In this document: in pieces, positions 8,869 through 17,086 of the stretch
Layout: every line of letters starts with the position of its first letter
Position numbering within the stretch: position 1 is the stretch's first letter
Assembly: GCA_964593065.1 (NCBI GenBank)
Contig: CAZQGO010000001.1
Span: 248,001-312,000 of the forward strand
Reading direction: 5' to 3'
Source: CAZQGO01 sp964593065
Lineage (GTDB): Bacteria; Oederibacteriota; JAAXVQ01
Length of the DNA: 64,000 nt
Made by a program: the position numbers and the translations under genes
Notes under the pieces: model-generated
Told to the model about the DNA's origin: nothing
The model's input: only the letters and a program-made list of their open reading frames with translations
Databases searched by the model: none

Positions 8869-9612
8869 TTGAAGCTGCTGCGAACCGTCCATTGGCTGGG
8901 CTTGAACCTTTTAAAGAGCGTGTACAATTTCCTCCTCGCCCGCCGGTCCCGCCCCCCCGGCCCCGTTTCCGATCTGCCCGCCATGGCCGCCGTGGCCGCC
9001 CGGGCCCGGGTTCGCACGGATGTGAGTGATCATCTGGAAACGCTTTTTGCGGAAGCCCTGCTGCAGCGTCCCCGGGTGATCGTCGAGCTGGGCACGCGCG
9101 GCGGCGAAAGCACCTTTGTTTTGAGCCAGGCGGCCGCAGGCTGCGGCGCCGATTTGATCAGCGTGGACCTGGAGGATTGCTCGGGGAGCAGCGCCTATCC
9201 CCGCTGGCATTTCGTGAAATCGGACGATGTGGCTTTCGCCAAAAAGTTTCCGGGCTGGTGCCGCCGGCGGAACATCACCCCCCGCATCGGCCTGCTGTTC
9301 ATCGACACCTCGCACGAATTCGAGCACACCCGGCGTGAAATCCAGGCGTGGTTCCCCCACTTGGCGCCGGGGGCCAAGGTCATTTTTCACGATACCCATT
9401 TGCGGCTCATCTATTTCCGCCGGGACCGGAGCATGGGAATCGGGTGGAACAACCGCCGGGGCGTCATGCGTGCGTTGGAGGAATATTTTTCCTGCCGCTT
9501 CGACGAAAGCCGGACCTTCGTGGACGCGAGGCGGGGCTGGCTGATCCGGCATTGGCCCGACTGCAACGGGCTGACGATCCTGGATCGCCAGGCCGGGCGG
9601 GCGCGACGTTGA
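8869..9612 (+). CDS. class I methyltransferase of the Methyltransf_24 / cephalosporin-hydroxylase type
   Basis: 247 residues from the TTG at 8869. This start is preferred over the TTG at 8842 because AGGGAAGGAA (8851-8860) sits eight bases upstream and gives the natural N-terminus MKLLRTVHWLG. Family motifs: VIVELGTRGGEST (SAM loop), LISVDLED, and the segment LLFIDTSHEFEHTRREIQAW followed by APGAKVIFHDTH. The last segment matches the metal- and substrate-binding Asp/His-containing region seen in Methyltransf_24 and in CmcI-like proteins. Members in glycan clusters often methylate the terminal sugar of a chain. It has its own candidate promoter at 8801 and precedes the flippase. Confidence 0.75.
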   Translation: MKLLRTVHWLGLNLLKSVYNFLLARRSRPPGPVSDLPAMAAVAARARVRTDVSDHLETLFAEALLQRPRVIVELGTRGGESTFVLSQAAAGCGADLISVDLEDCSGSSAYPRWHFVKSDDVAFAKKFPGWCRRRNITPRIGLLFIDTSHEFEHTRREIQAWFPHLAPGAKVIFHDTHLRLIYFRRDRSMGIGWNNRRGVMRALEEYFSCRFDESRTFVDARRGWLIRHWPDCNGLTILDRQAGRARR

Positions 9613-9657
9613 AGCGGGAAACGGCCGGCGGGCATCTTTCGGGAGTGTGGCGCGGGC

Positions 9658-11130
9658 ATGGCGGATAAAATCGAATTGAATCCCACGGCCCGGGTGGCGA
9701 AGAATTCCCTCGTCCAGCTGGTCGGGGGCGTGCTCAACAAGATCATGGCCGTGCTGCTGGTGATCTACGCGGCACGCCAGCTGGGGACCCACGGCTTCGG
9801 AGTCTATTCGCTGGTCCTGGCCATGCTGGGAATTTTCTACATCCTGACCGATTTCGGCCTCGGGACCCTGGCCACCCGGGACCTGGCCCGGAATCCAGAA
9901 TCGGAACAGCGCTACTTGAGCAACATTTTCATCATGCGCCTGTTCCTGTCCCTGCTCGCCGGGCTGGGCTTGGTCGGCGCGGCCGCCGCGCTGGGCCATC
10001 CGCCGGCGGTGATCGGCCTGACGGCCATCGCCGCCCTGTCCCTCTTTTTCACCAGCAACGTGGATACCTGCACGGCCGTGTTCAACGCCCACCAGCGCAT
10101 GGAAATTCCCGCCGTGGTTTCCGTCATCGCGACCATGCTGCGCGTGGGCGTGTCGCTCGGCGCCCTGGCCGCCGGAGCCGGGCTGGTGACCCTGCTGGTC
10201 ATCTACACTTCGGCGGCCGCCGTCCAGTTCGGCCTGCTGCTGGCGATCGTGGGCAGCCGCGTGCGGCTGCGCCCGGCCCTGGACTGGGCCTTTTGGCGCC
10301 GGCTCCTGGGCGAGGCCTATCCCCTGGCCTTGGCCAACCTCTTTTCCATCATCTATTTCCGGATCGACACCGTCATGCTGGCCTCCCTCTCGGGCGAGGA
10401 AGCGGTGGGCCTGTACAATGCCGCCTACCGCCTGCTGGAGTTCACCCTCATGCTGCCCGCCTATTATACCGGGGCGATTTTCCCGGTCATCTCCGCCAGC
10501 CAAACCGCGAACCCGCAGCGATTTTTGCTGATCTACCGGCGCTCCTTGAAGTACATGCTCGTGGCCTCCCTGCCCCTGGCCCTGGGGACCGCCGCGCTCG
10601 CTCCGGAGCTGATTGAAGTCCTGTACGGCCCCGCCTATGCGGCCAGCATTTCCGTGCTGCCGGTCCTGATGTGGAGTTTCGTGCTCATCGCCGCCAACAG
10701 CATCAATGCGCCCTACCTGATCTCCATGGGCCGGCAGCGGACCGTGACCGGCATCACCCTCTTCAGCATGCTGCTCAACATCGCCCTGAACGCGTACGCG
10801 ATCCCGCGCCACGGCATCCTGGGGGCGGCCTGGGTGACGCTGCTTTCGGAGGTCGTCACCCTCGGCCTGTGCGTGGGCGTTCTCAGCCGCCCGCTGACCT
10901 TGAAAGTACGCATGCTCCGTCACCTGCTGCGCCCGGCCCTGGCCGGCATTTTCATGTACGGCTGCGTCCGGCTGGTGCCGCGCTGGGACCTGGGTTATCA
11001 GATCCTGCTGGGCGGGCTGGTCTATGTGGGATTGTTGTTTCTTTTCCGGGCCTTCGATGAAGTGGATATGGAGATTTTTCGCCGGGTGTTGCGCCCCACC
11101 TGGAACAGCGATACGCGCCTGACCGGCTAG
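9658..11130 (+). CDS. Wzx-type polysaccharide flippase (MATE/MOP superfamily)
   Basis: 490 residues with about fourteen hydrophobic segments and the family signature RVAKNSLVQLVGGVLNKIMA at the N-terminus, then ARQLGTHGFGVYSLVLA and FGLGTLATRDLAR, the typical first-helix features of polysaccharide biosynthesis proteins. The motif YNAAYRLLEF in the middle and a conserved basic cytoplasmic loop also fit. It would flip an undecaprenyl-linked oligosaccharide from the cytoplasmic to the periplasmic face, linking the GT2/GT4 enzymes (cytoplasm) to the GT-C proteins (periplasm) of this cluster. Start ATG follows GGGAGTGTGGCGCGGGC. No wzy-like polymerase was recognised with certainty, though one of the upstream membrane proteins could serve. 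Confidence 0.9.
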   Translation: MADKIELNPTARVAKNSLVQLVGGVLNKIMAVLLVIYAARQLGTHGFGVYSLVLAMLGIFYILTDFGLGTLATRDLARNPESEQRYLSNIFIMRLFLSLLAGLGLVGAAAALGHPPAVIGLTAIAALSLFFTSNVDTCTAVFNAHQRMEIPAVVSVIATMLRVGVSLGALAAGAGLVTLLVIYTSAAAVQFGLLLAIVGSRVRLRPALDWAFWRRLLGEAYPLALANLFSIIYFRIDTVMLASLSGEEAVGLYNAAYRLLEFTLMLPAYYTGAIFPVISASQTANPQRFLLIYRRSLKYMLVASLPLALGTAALAPELIEVLYGPAYAASISVLPVLMWSFVLIAANSINAPYLISMGRQRTVTGITLFSMLLNIALNAYAIPRHGILGAAWVTLLSEVVTLGLCVGVLSRPLTLKVRMLRHLLRPALAGIFMYGCVRLVPRWDLGYQILLGGLVYVGLLFLFRAFDEVDMEIFRRVLRPTWNSDTRLTG

Positions 11131-11158
11131 GCCGCAGGCGTTCGCAACGGAGGAAGCA

Positions 11159-11242
11159 GTGACCTTCAGGCCGAATCCCTTTCTGGAAGACCGACGCCGC
11201 CCGCCGCGGCGCGGGCTGCGGGCCCGTGGCGACCGCCCGTAA
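11159..11242 (+). CDS. possible 27-codon leader peptide upstream of a GT2 gene
   Basis: A GTG at 11159 lies five bases after a perfect GGAGG (11149-11153) and opens a 27-codon, Arg/Pro-rich frame ending in TAA at 11240-11242. The following glycosyltransferase starts with GTG at 11226 and has no ribosome binding site of its own, so this mini-frame could deliver ribosomes to it by translational coupling. There is no homology argument; a decayed N-terminus is the alternative. Confidence 0.3.
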   Translation: MTFRPNPFLEDRRRPPRRGLRARGDRP

Positions 11243-12263
11243 TCCCTCCGGGCCGGCGCCGCTGGTCTCGGTGGTGGTGCCGAATTACAACGGCGCCCGC
11301 TTTCTGCCGCGGTGCCTGGATGCGCTGTCCGCCCAGGTCTATCCGAGCCGGGAAGTGATCGTGGTGGATGACGCCAGCACGGACGAGGGGCCGGACCTGG
11401 TCCGTCGCGGGCATCCCCAATTCACTCTCCTGGCCCTGGAGCAAAACCAGGGCTTTTGCGGAGCCTGCAACGCCGGCGTGGCCGCCGCCCGGGGCGAGTA
11501 CGTGGCGCTCGTCAACAACGACGCCCTCCTGCCTCCGTACGCACTGGCGTCCATGGTGGCCTGCCTGCAGGCCAATCCCAAGGCCTGGGTGGCGGCCCCG
11601 CACATTCACAATTTGAACCTGGACATGCGGTCCTATCCCCGTCCGGGAACGCTGGGCTTAACCGGGCTCATCATCCAGAACGTATTTGCCGGTCCGGACC
11701 AGGTTTTCGGCGCTCCCGGGGCGGCCCTGCTTTTCCGCAGGGAAGCGGGCCTGCCGTTCGACGCCGATTACCGGTTTTTCCATGAGGACGTCTATTTCAG
11801 CTGGAGGACGTGGCTCAGCGGACACGAGGTGGCCGCCTGCCCCGAGGTCCGGGTGGAACATCTGGGTTCCGCCACCCTGGGCCCCCGCCACGAACAGAAC
11901 CGCTGGTGGCTGGAACGCAACCGCTGGCTGAATCTCCTGCGGTTCTACAGCCCGGGCACTTGGCTGCGCGCTTGGCCCCTGTTCCTGCTGGCGCTGCCGG
12001 CGGAATGGCTGGCGGATGTGCTCTCCGGCCGCAGCCTGGGTCCGCGCTGCCGGGCCTATGCCTGGCTGCTGAGCCACCCGGGCCTGATCTGGCGCAAGCG
12101 CCGGGCCACCCAGGCCCTGCGGCGGGTTCCGGACGCCGTCATTTTACGGCGTTTCAGCTGCCGCCTGACCAATTCCGACCAGGGCCCGGGGCGCTGGCTC
12201 AACCGGCTGGCCCGGCTTTGGTGCCGGCTGGTGCGGCTGCAAACCTATGAACTGGGGACCTAG
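11226..12263 (+). CDS. glycosyltransferase family 2
   Basis: 345 residues. The GT-A start PLVSVVVPNYNGARFL is followed by VIVVDDASTDE, the nucleotide-binding aspartates, and ALVNNDA, the DXD-like metal site. The later acidic stretch FFHEDVYFSWR provides the likely catalytic-base region. A short hydrophobic segment (WPLFLLALPAEWLADVL) near residue 250 suggests membrane association. No start other than GTG 11226 exists between the in-frame stop at 11160 and the conserved region. It would add a sugar from an NDP donor to a lipid-linked glycan in the cytoplasm. It is followed after five bases by another GT2 gene. Confidence 0.88.
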   Translation: MATARNPSGPAPLVSVVVPNYNGARFLPRCLDALSAQVYPSREVIVVDDASTDEGPDLVRRGHPQFTLLALEQNQGFCGACNAGVAAARGEYVALVNNDALLPPYALASMVACLQANPKAWVAAPHIHNLNLDMRSYPRPGTLGLTGLIIQNVFAGPDQVFGAPGAALLFRREAGLPFDADYRFFHEDVYFSWRTWLSGHEVAACPEVRVEHLGSATLGPRHEQNRWWLERNRWLNLLRFYSPGTWLRAWPLFLLALPAEWLADVLSGRSLGPRCRAYAWLLSHPGLIWRKRRATQALRRVPDAVILRRFSCRLTNSDQGPGRWLNRLARLWCRLVRLQTYELGT

Positions 12264-12268
12264 GCCCC

Positions 12269-13231
12269 ATGTCCAATCCCGGGAATTCTAAACCCGCTCG
12301 GCCGGAAGTCGCGGTCATCGTGGTCAACTGGAATACCCGCGGGCATTTGCACGACTGCCTGGCCTCCGTGCAGGCGCAGAACTTCCCCGGCGGGCTGCAG
12401 GCCATCGTGGTGGATAACGCTTCCACGGACGGCAGCGCGTCGGAGGCGGCCGAGTTCCCGGGAGTCTGCTGGATCCAGAATTCGCGCAATGCGGGTTTCG
12501 CGGCCGCGGTCAACCAGGCCCGGGCGCAGACCGACGCGGCCTACGTGCTGCTGCTGAATCCGGACGCCCGGCTCATGCCGGGAGCGCTGGGAGTGCTCGT
12601 GGATGCGCTGCGCGCGCGTCCGGAGATCTGGGCCGTGGGCCCCCGCCTGGTCAATTCCGACGGCAGCCTGCAGCCGTCCGGCAGGCGCTTTCCCACCCTG
12701 GCCCGGACGTGGTGGTCCGGTGTTCTGCCGGAGGCGGTCAAGCGCACGCGCTGGTGGCTGAGGCGGGTTTACGGGCGCGAGGATTTCCAGCGGCCCGCGC
12801 GGGTGGACGAGGTCTCCGGGGCCTGCTTCGCAGCCACCCGGGAGGCCTGGCAACGGGTGGGCCCCTTCGATGAGCGCTTTTTCCTCTATTTCGAGGAGCT
12901 GGACTGGTTCCGGCGCCTGGCCGCGGCGGGCGGGCAGGTCTGGTACCAACCGGACAGCGTGGTCCAACACCGCGGGGGAGCCGGCATGGAACAGACGCAC
13001 GGCGAGCATGAACGCATTCATGCCTTCAGCGCTTTCCGCTACTGGCGCAAGCACGGCGGCCGCTTGGCCGAAGCGGGCGCGCGCCTGATCCTCCTGCTGC
13101 ACTCCCTGGTCTGGATGGCCGCACGCACGCTTCTGACCCTGCTGGGATTGCGGCCGTGGCGGGCGTACGGAGTCCAAATGCGCCGGTACGCGCGGATTCT
13201 GCGGACCAGCCTGCAAACGGAGCCGGCATGA
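12269..13231 (+). CDS. glycosyltransferase family 2 (rhamnosyltransferase/WbbL-like)
   Basis: 320 residues. VAVIVVNWNTRGHLHDCL and IVVDNASTDGSA are the diagnostic start of WbbL-type GT2 enzymes, followed by GFAAAVNQ and LLLNPDARL (metal-binding Asp in the NPDA motif). The segment FDERFFLYFEELDWFRR holds the conserved acidic catalytic region of this subgroup. Such proteins often transfer rhamnose or a related 6-deoxysugar; the donor here is not known. The C-terminus has a hydrophobic patch (ILLLHSLVWMAARTLLTLL). Its TGA overlaps the ATG of the next gene (ATGA at 13228). Confidence 0.88.
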   Translation: MSNPGNSKPARPEVAVIVVNWNTRGHLHDCLASVQAQNFPGGLQAIVVDNASTDGSASEAAEFPGVCWIQNSRNAGFAAAVNQARAQTDAAYVLLLNPDARLMPGALGVLVDALRARPEIWAVGPRLVNSDGSLQPSGRRFPTLARTWWSGVLPEAVKRTRWWLRRVYGREDFQRPARVDEVSGACFAATREAWQRVGPFDERFFLYFEELDWFRRLAAAGGQVWYQPDSVVQHRGGAGMEQTHGEHERIHAFSAFRYWRKHGGRLAEAGARLILLLHSLVWMAARTLLTLLGLRPWRAYGVQMRRYARILRTSLQTEPA

Positions 13232-14349
13232 AAATCGCGATGGTGACATCCTGGCGGGAAGCCTGCGGCATCGCGGATTACGCCGCCGCGCTGGTGGCGG
13301 CCCTGCGCGAGCAGGTCGACATCCAGGTCGTGCCCGTGCAAGCCGGCCACAGGCGGCGCGGCTATTTCCGCGAACTCGGACGGGCGTGCAACCAGGCGGA
13401 CCTGGCCCATGTGCAGCATGAATACATTTACTTCGGCGGCCGCGATCCCTGGTCCTGCCGCTGGTCCCACTTCCTGGCCGGCCTGCGGGTGCCTCACTTG
13501 GTCACGGCGCATACCTTGCTGGGAGAATTTCCCGGGGGTCCCTGGTGGAAACGGGGCGCCAAATGGGCGCGCCGCACCGCCTACCGGCTGTCCGGCTGGA
13601 CGTCCTACCTGGAAGCCGGGTTGTTTGCCCCTTCCCGGCGCATCCTCGTGCACACGGCCAGCCACCGCCAGGCCTTGGTTGCCCGCGGCTTGCCGCCGGA
13701 ACGGGTCCGGGTGGTGTCCCAGGGAGTGCCGGCCGTGAAGCCGGGAAAGGCGGCGGCGGCCCGGGAGCGCTGGGGCCTGTCCGGGCCCGTCGTGACGCTC
13801 TTCGGTTTTTTCAATCCCGCCAAAGGGCAGCTGCTGGCCCTGGAGGCATGGGAGCGGGCGGCCTGGCCGGCCACGCTGGTCGTCACGGGCAAAGCGTTTT
13901 CGGGGCGGGATGCTGCCTACGCCCGGCGGGTGGAACAGGCGGCCGCGCGGATGCCCGGCAGGGTGCGGCTCCTGGGTTTTCTGCCCGAGGAGGCATTGAA
14001 CGATTTGCTCGCCGCCTCCACGGTGGTGCTCATGCCTTATCTGCGCAGCACTTCCTCCTATGCCTTGTCCTATGCCCTGGCCCAGGGCAGCGCCGTTTTA
14101 ACCTCCGACCTGCCGGCCTTCCGGGAGATTCGCGAGCGGACGCCGTGCCTGGAGATGTTCCCCAGCGGCGATGCCGCCGGCCTGGGCGCGCGCCTGCGCG
14201 GGCTGCTGGCGGACGAAACCCGGCGGAACGATTTGAGGCGCGCCGCCCGAGAATGGGCCGCGGCCCATTCCTGGGGAGAGGTGGCCCGGGATACTCTGGC
14301 AATCTACCGGGAAATTTTGAGCGAAAATAACGGGATGCATTCCGCCTGA
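13228..14349 (+). CDS. glycosyltransferase family 4
   Basis: 373 residues. The ATG at 13228 is chosen because it overlaps the upstream stop as ATGA and begins the conserved MKIAMVTSW...CGIADYAAAL of GT4 enzymes. The C-terminal half has the GT-B donor-binding features: VTLFGFFNPAKGQ, RVRLLGFLPEEALNDLL and MPYLRSTSSYALSYALAQGSAV. The usual acidic Glu pair before the nucleotide is replaced here by a Ser/Tyr-rich loop, seen in some GT4 subgroups. Cytoplasmic, retaining NDP-sugar transferase by family; substrate unknown. It is followed by a possible SRP RNA element and another GT4 gene. Confidence 0.85.
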   Translation: MKIAMVTSWREACGIADYAAALVAALREQVDIQVVPVQAGHRRRGYFRELGRACNQADLAHVQHEYIYFGGRDPWSCRWSHFLAGLRVPHLVTAHTLLGEFPGGPWWKRGAKWARRTAYRLSGWTSYLEAGLFAPSRRILVHTASHRQALVARGLPPERVRVVSQGVPAVKPGKAAAARERWGLSGPVVTLFGFFNPAKGQLLALEAWERAAWPATLVVTGKAFSGRDAAYARRVEQAAARMPGRVRLLGFLPEEALNDLLAASTVVLMPYLRSTSSYALSYALAQGSAVLTSDLPAFREIRERTPCLEMFPSGDAAGLGARLRGLLADETRRNDLRRAAREWAAAHSWGEVARDTLAIYREILSENNGMHSA

Positions 14350-14373
14350 AGTTCTGTTACCATAAAATATTAG

Positions 14374-14457
14374 GCCATTTGCGAACCTTTCCGAGTTCCA
14401 CCGGGCGGGCCCGGAAGGCAGCAGGGGAGCATGACATGCCGCAGGAGGGTTCGGCGC
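14374..14457 (+). ncRNA. ffs: possible small SRP RNA (4.5S-like), or a look-alike hairpin
   Basis: The sequence around 14403-14427 contains GGGCGGGCCCGGAAGG followed by CAGCAGGGG, which aligns in 18 of 24 positions with the tip of bacterial 4.5S RNA, including the GGAA tetraloop and AGCAG. The flanks CGAACCTTTC (14382-14391) and GGAGGGTTCG (14444-14453) pair as a 10-bp helix with G-U pairs, and GCCGCAGGA on the 3' side also recalls SRP RNA. A TAAAAT -10-like box lies at 14363-14368. Against it: the CAGG side of the symmetric loop reads CGGG, one stem pair is C-C, and the element overlaps the favoured start (14436) of the next gene. Confidence 0.4.
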
Positions 14458-15623
14458 AGAAGCCGACCTTGAAATTGATGGTCATTACCGGCACTTGGCC
14501 GCCCATGCGTTGCGGGGTGGGCGATTATACGGCCATGTTGTGCGATTTTCTTTTCCAGTTGCCCGTTTCCATCCACGTCCTCACCTCGCGGCAGGCGCGG
14601 CCGGACCTGCGCCTCAGCGGCCACAGCCAGCTCGAGGTGCATCCCCGGGTGGAGAAGTGGAACTACGACGCCTGGAGAACCATTCATCGCGCCATCAAGG
14701 AAATGCAGCCCGACGTGGTCAATATCCAGTGGCCCACGGCGGTGTACGGCCGATCACCCGCGATCAATTTGCTGCCGCTGTTTTTGCGCACCCATCATGC
14801 GCGCACCCCCGTGGTGACCACCCTGCACGAACTGCGCTATTTCAAGGCCCTGACCCGTCTGCGGATCCTGCCCGCGCTGGTGTTTTCCCGACGCTTGATC
14901 GTGGTGGATCCCATGGACCTGGAGGTCATCCAAACCCTGTATCCCCCGGCGGTGTCGCGCTGCCGGCACATTCCCATTGCCTCCAATTTGCCGGTCGTGC
15001 CGCGAGATTTTGGACGGGAGGAAAGGCGCCGGCAGCTGGGTTTTACCGGCGAGGATTTCGTGGTCGGCTTCTTTGGGTTCGCCAACCCGCCCAAGGGCCT
15101 GGAAACCCTGTTCGCCGCCCTGCACAAGCTGAAGGCCAAGACGCCGCGCATCAAGTTCCTGCTGCTCTCGCAATTTTCAGACCAAAATGCCTACCAGCGC
15201 AAGCTGCTGCGCGAACTGAAAACCTCCGGGTTGGACGCCATCACCGTCAATCCCGAATACGCGGAACCTCGCCTGGCGGCGGAAATCCTGGCCAGCGCGG
15301 ATTGCGCCGCCCTGCCCTTCGTGGACGGCGTATCCGTCAAGCGCGGCAGCATGCTGGCCTGCCTGGCCCAGGGATTGCCCATGATCACCACCCGGCCGAA
15401 ACGCGGAGAAGGCCAGAATTTCCAAGACGGCGCCAACATGCTCCTGGTGCCCCCCAAGGACGCGCTGGCCTTGGCGAAAGCCATCGGCCGGCTGATGGAG
15501 GATCCCGATCTGCGCGGGCGACTGGCCTTGGGCGCGTGGGATCTGGCGCGCCGGTTCTCCTGGGAGGACATCGCGCGCCGGCAGCTGGAAGTCTTCACCG
15601 ACGCCCTGGCGGGTAAATCCTGA
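14436..15623 (+). CDS. glycosyltransferase family 4
   Basis: 395 residues from ATG 14436, which has AGGGGAG eight bases upstream. The conserved part begins KLMVITGTWPPMRCGVGDYTAML, so a TTG at 14469 is an alternative start that would avoid overlap with the possible SRP RNA. GT-B features: VVGFFGFANPPKGLETLFAAL for the donor-domain entry, then FVDGVSVKRGSMLACLAQGLPMITT for the nucleotide-sugar site. It would be a cytoplasmic NDP-sugar transferase of the same subgroup as the preceding GT4 (shared CG(I/V)(A/G)DY motif), so the two may be old duplicates adding successive sugars. Its stop overlaps the next start (TGATG). Confidence 0.85.
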   Translation: MPQEGSAQKPTLKLMVITGTWPPMRCGVGDYTAMLCDFLFQLPVSIHVLTSRQARPDLRLSGHSQLEVHPRVEKWNYDAWRTIHRAIKEMQPDVVNIQWPTAVYGRSPAINLLPLFLRTHHARTPVVTTLHELRYFKALTRLRILPALVFSRRLIVVDPMDLEVIQTLYPPAVSRCRHIPIASNLPVVPRDFGREERRRQLGFTGEDFVVGFFGFANPPKGLETLFAALHKLKAKTPRIKFLLLSQFSDQNAYQRKLLRELKTSGLDAITVNPEYAEPRLAAEILASADCAALPFVDGVSVKRGSMLACLAQGLPMITTRPKRGEGQNFQDGANMLLVPPKDALALAKAIGRLMEDPDLRGRLALGAWDLARRFSWEDIARRQLEVFTDALAGKS

Positions 15624-17086
15624 TGGGACGCTGGCAGGAAGGCCTGGTGGCGGAGATCGCGCTCATCGATCCGGAGGGATTTTCCGATACGCTCCGGCGG
15701 CGGCGCGGCCGCAAAAAGCTTTTCCCCGCCCTGGGCTTGGGCTATGTGGCCGCCAGCCTGGAACGCAACGGCGATCGCGTGCGGGTTCTGGACACCGGCG
15801 TGGCCAACCGGCGGGAAGTGCAGCGCTTTCTTTCCAAACCCACGATGCTGTTCGGCATCACCGTGGTGAGTTATACCTTCCGCGAGGCGCTCCGGGTCGC
15901 GCAGGCGGTGAAGAACCGCTATCCCGCCACCCCGGTGATTCTCGGGGGACCGCACGTGGCCATCGACCCGGAGAGCTGCCTGCAAGACGGTGCCGTGGAT
16001 TATGCCCTGCGCGGCGAGGGCGAGGAAGCCCTGATCGATTTTGTCGAGGTCCTGAAGCGGAATCCAGCCCCGACCCCGCAGGTGTTGGCGGGCATTTCCG
16101 GTTTGGTGTACCGGGAGGAGGGCCGCATCCGCGTGAACCCGGTGGGGGAGCGCCTGCGGAACCTGGATGAACTGCCTTATCCGGCCTGGCACCTGTTTCC
16201 CATGCGGCGTTACCGTCAGCACCCGCTTCTGACCAGCAGGGGCTGCCCCATGGATTGCAGTTTTTGCGCGGTCCGGACCGTATGGGGGCCGCAATGGATC
16301 CACCGCTCTCCGGACCAGGTGGTGGCGGAAATGGCCTGGATGCAGAAACACTGGGGACGAAAAGTGTTTCATATCAATGACGACAATTTGACCATGAGCC
16401 GCGCCCATATCGAGGCTTTTTGCGACGCCATCCGCAAGCGCCGGCTGGGCTGCAACTGGGTCGCGCAAGGCGTGCGGGCCGACGCCGTGGATGCCGCGGT
16501 CCTCGCCCGCATGCGGCGGGCGGGCTGTCACCGCATTTCCCTGGGCATCGAGTCCGCGGACCCGGATGTGTTGCGCGCCGTCGGCAAGCAGGAAACGGTG
16601 GAGGACATGGCGCGCGCCGTACGGCTCTGCCGGGCGGCGGGCATTCAGGTTCTGGGGATGTTCATGGTGGGGAATCCCGGGGACAATGCGGCCACCGTGG
16701 AGAAGTCCATCGCGTTCGCCCGCGAGCAGCGCATCGACCTGCCCGCTTTTTACATGGCGATCCCTTACCCCCGGACCCGCCTCTGGGAATACGTCCAAGC
16801 CGAGGGAAGTTTTTTAAATCCCGATTACCTCTCCTTTACGCACCACAGCAGCGAGCCGGTGTTCGAAACTCCGGCCTTTCCGGCCGAGGCACGCCGGCGC
16901 GTCTACGCCAAGGCCCAAAAATTCTGCCGCCGGTGTTACTGGACCTACCATTTGACGTTTTGGTGGCCGCCGAACCTGCTGCATCGCAACGGATTTGAAA
17001 TCCGGAGCGAAATGAAGCTGTTGTGGAAAGCGGCCGTGTGGCCTTTGAAATTCCTGACCCGGCGCATGGCGCGGAGGGCGGTCTGA
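15623..17086 (+). CDS. B12-binding-domain radical SAM protein
   Basis: 487 residues. N-terminal cobalamin-type domain (FPALGLGYVAASLERNG, then GITVVSYTFREAL and ILGGPHVAIDPE), then the radical SAM cluster motif CPMDCSFC at C208, C212 and C215, followed by INDDNLTMSR and GIESADPDVL. This is the usual B12-radical SAM layout, close to the enzyme encoded at 346-1752. The C-terminus is basic and aromatic (WTYHLTFWWPPNLLHRNG). Start ATG overlaps the preceding TGA. Its position between two GT4 genes suggests that it modifies a sugar, lipid carrier or hopanoid-like lipid of the envelope; the reaction is not known. Confidence 0.85.
   Translation: MGRWQEGLVAEIALIDPEGFSDTLRRRRGRKKLFPALGLGYVAASLERNGDRVRVLDTGVANRREVQRFLSKPTMLFGITVVSYTFREALRVAQAVKNRYPATPVILGGPHVAIDPESCLQDGAVDYALRGEGEEALIDFVEVLKRNPAPTPQVLAGISGLVYREEGRIRVNPVGERLRNLDELPYPAWHLFPMRRYRQHPLLTSRGCPMDCSFCAVRTVWGPQWIHRSPDQVVAEMAWMQKHWGRKVFHINDDNLTMSRAHIEAFCDAIRKRRLGCNWVAQGVRADAVDAAVLARMRRAGCHRISLGIESADPDVLRAVGKQETVEDMARAVRLCRAAGIQVLGMFMVGNPGDNAATVEKSIAFAREQRIDLPAFYMAIPYPRTRLWEYVQAEGSFLNPDYLSFTHHSSEPVFETPAFPAEARRRVYAKAQKFCRRCYWTYHLTFWWPPNLLHRNGFEIRSEMKLLWKAAVWPLKFLTRRMARRAV

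Noticed and set aside
8911..10923. 670-codon open frame on the minus strand
   Set aside because: Antisense to the methyltransferase and flippase genes; composition (Gln/His/Gly-rich, no domains) is the usual shadow of a GC-rich coding strand.
15191..16798. 535-codon open frame on the minus strand
   Set aside because: Antisense to the GT4 and radical SAM genes, which have clear family motifs; no motif in the shadow.
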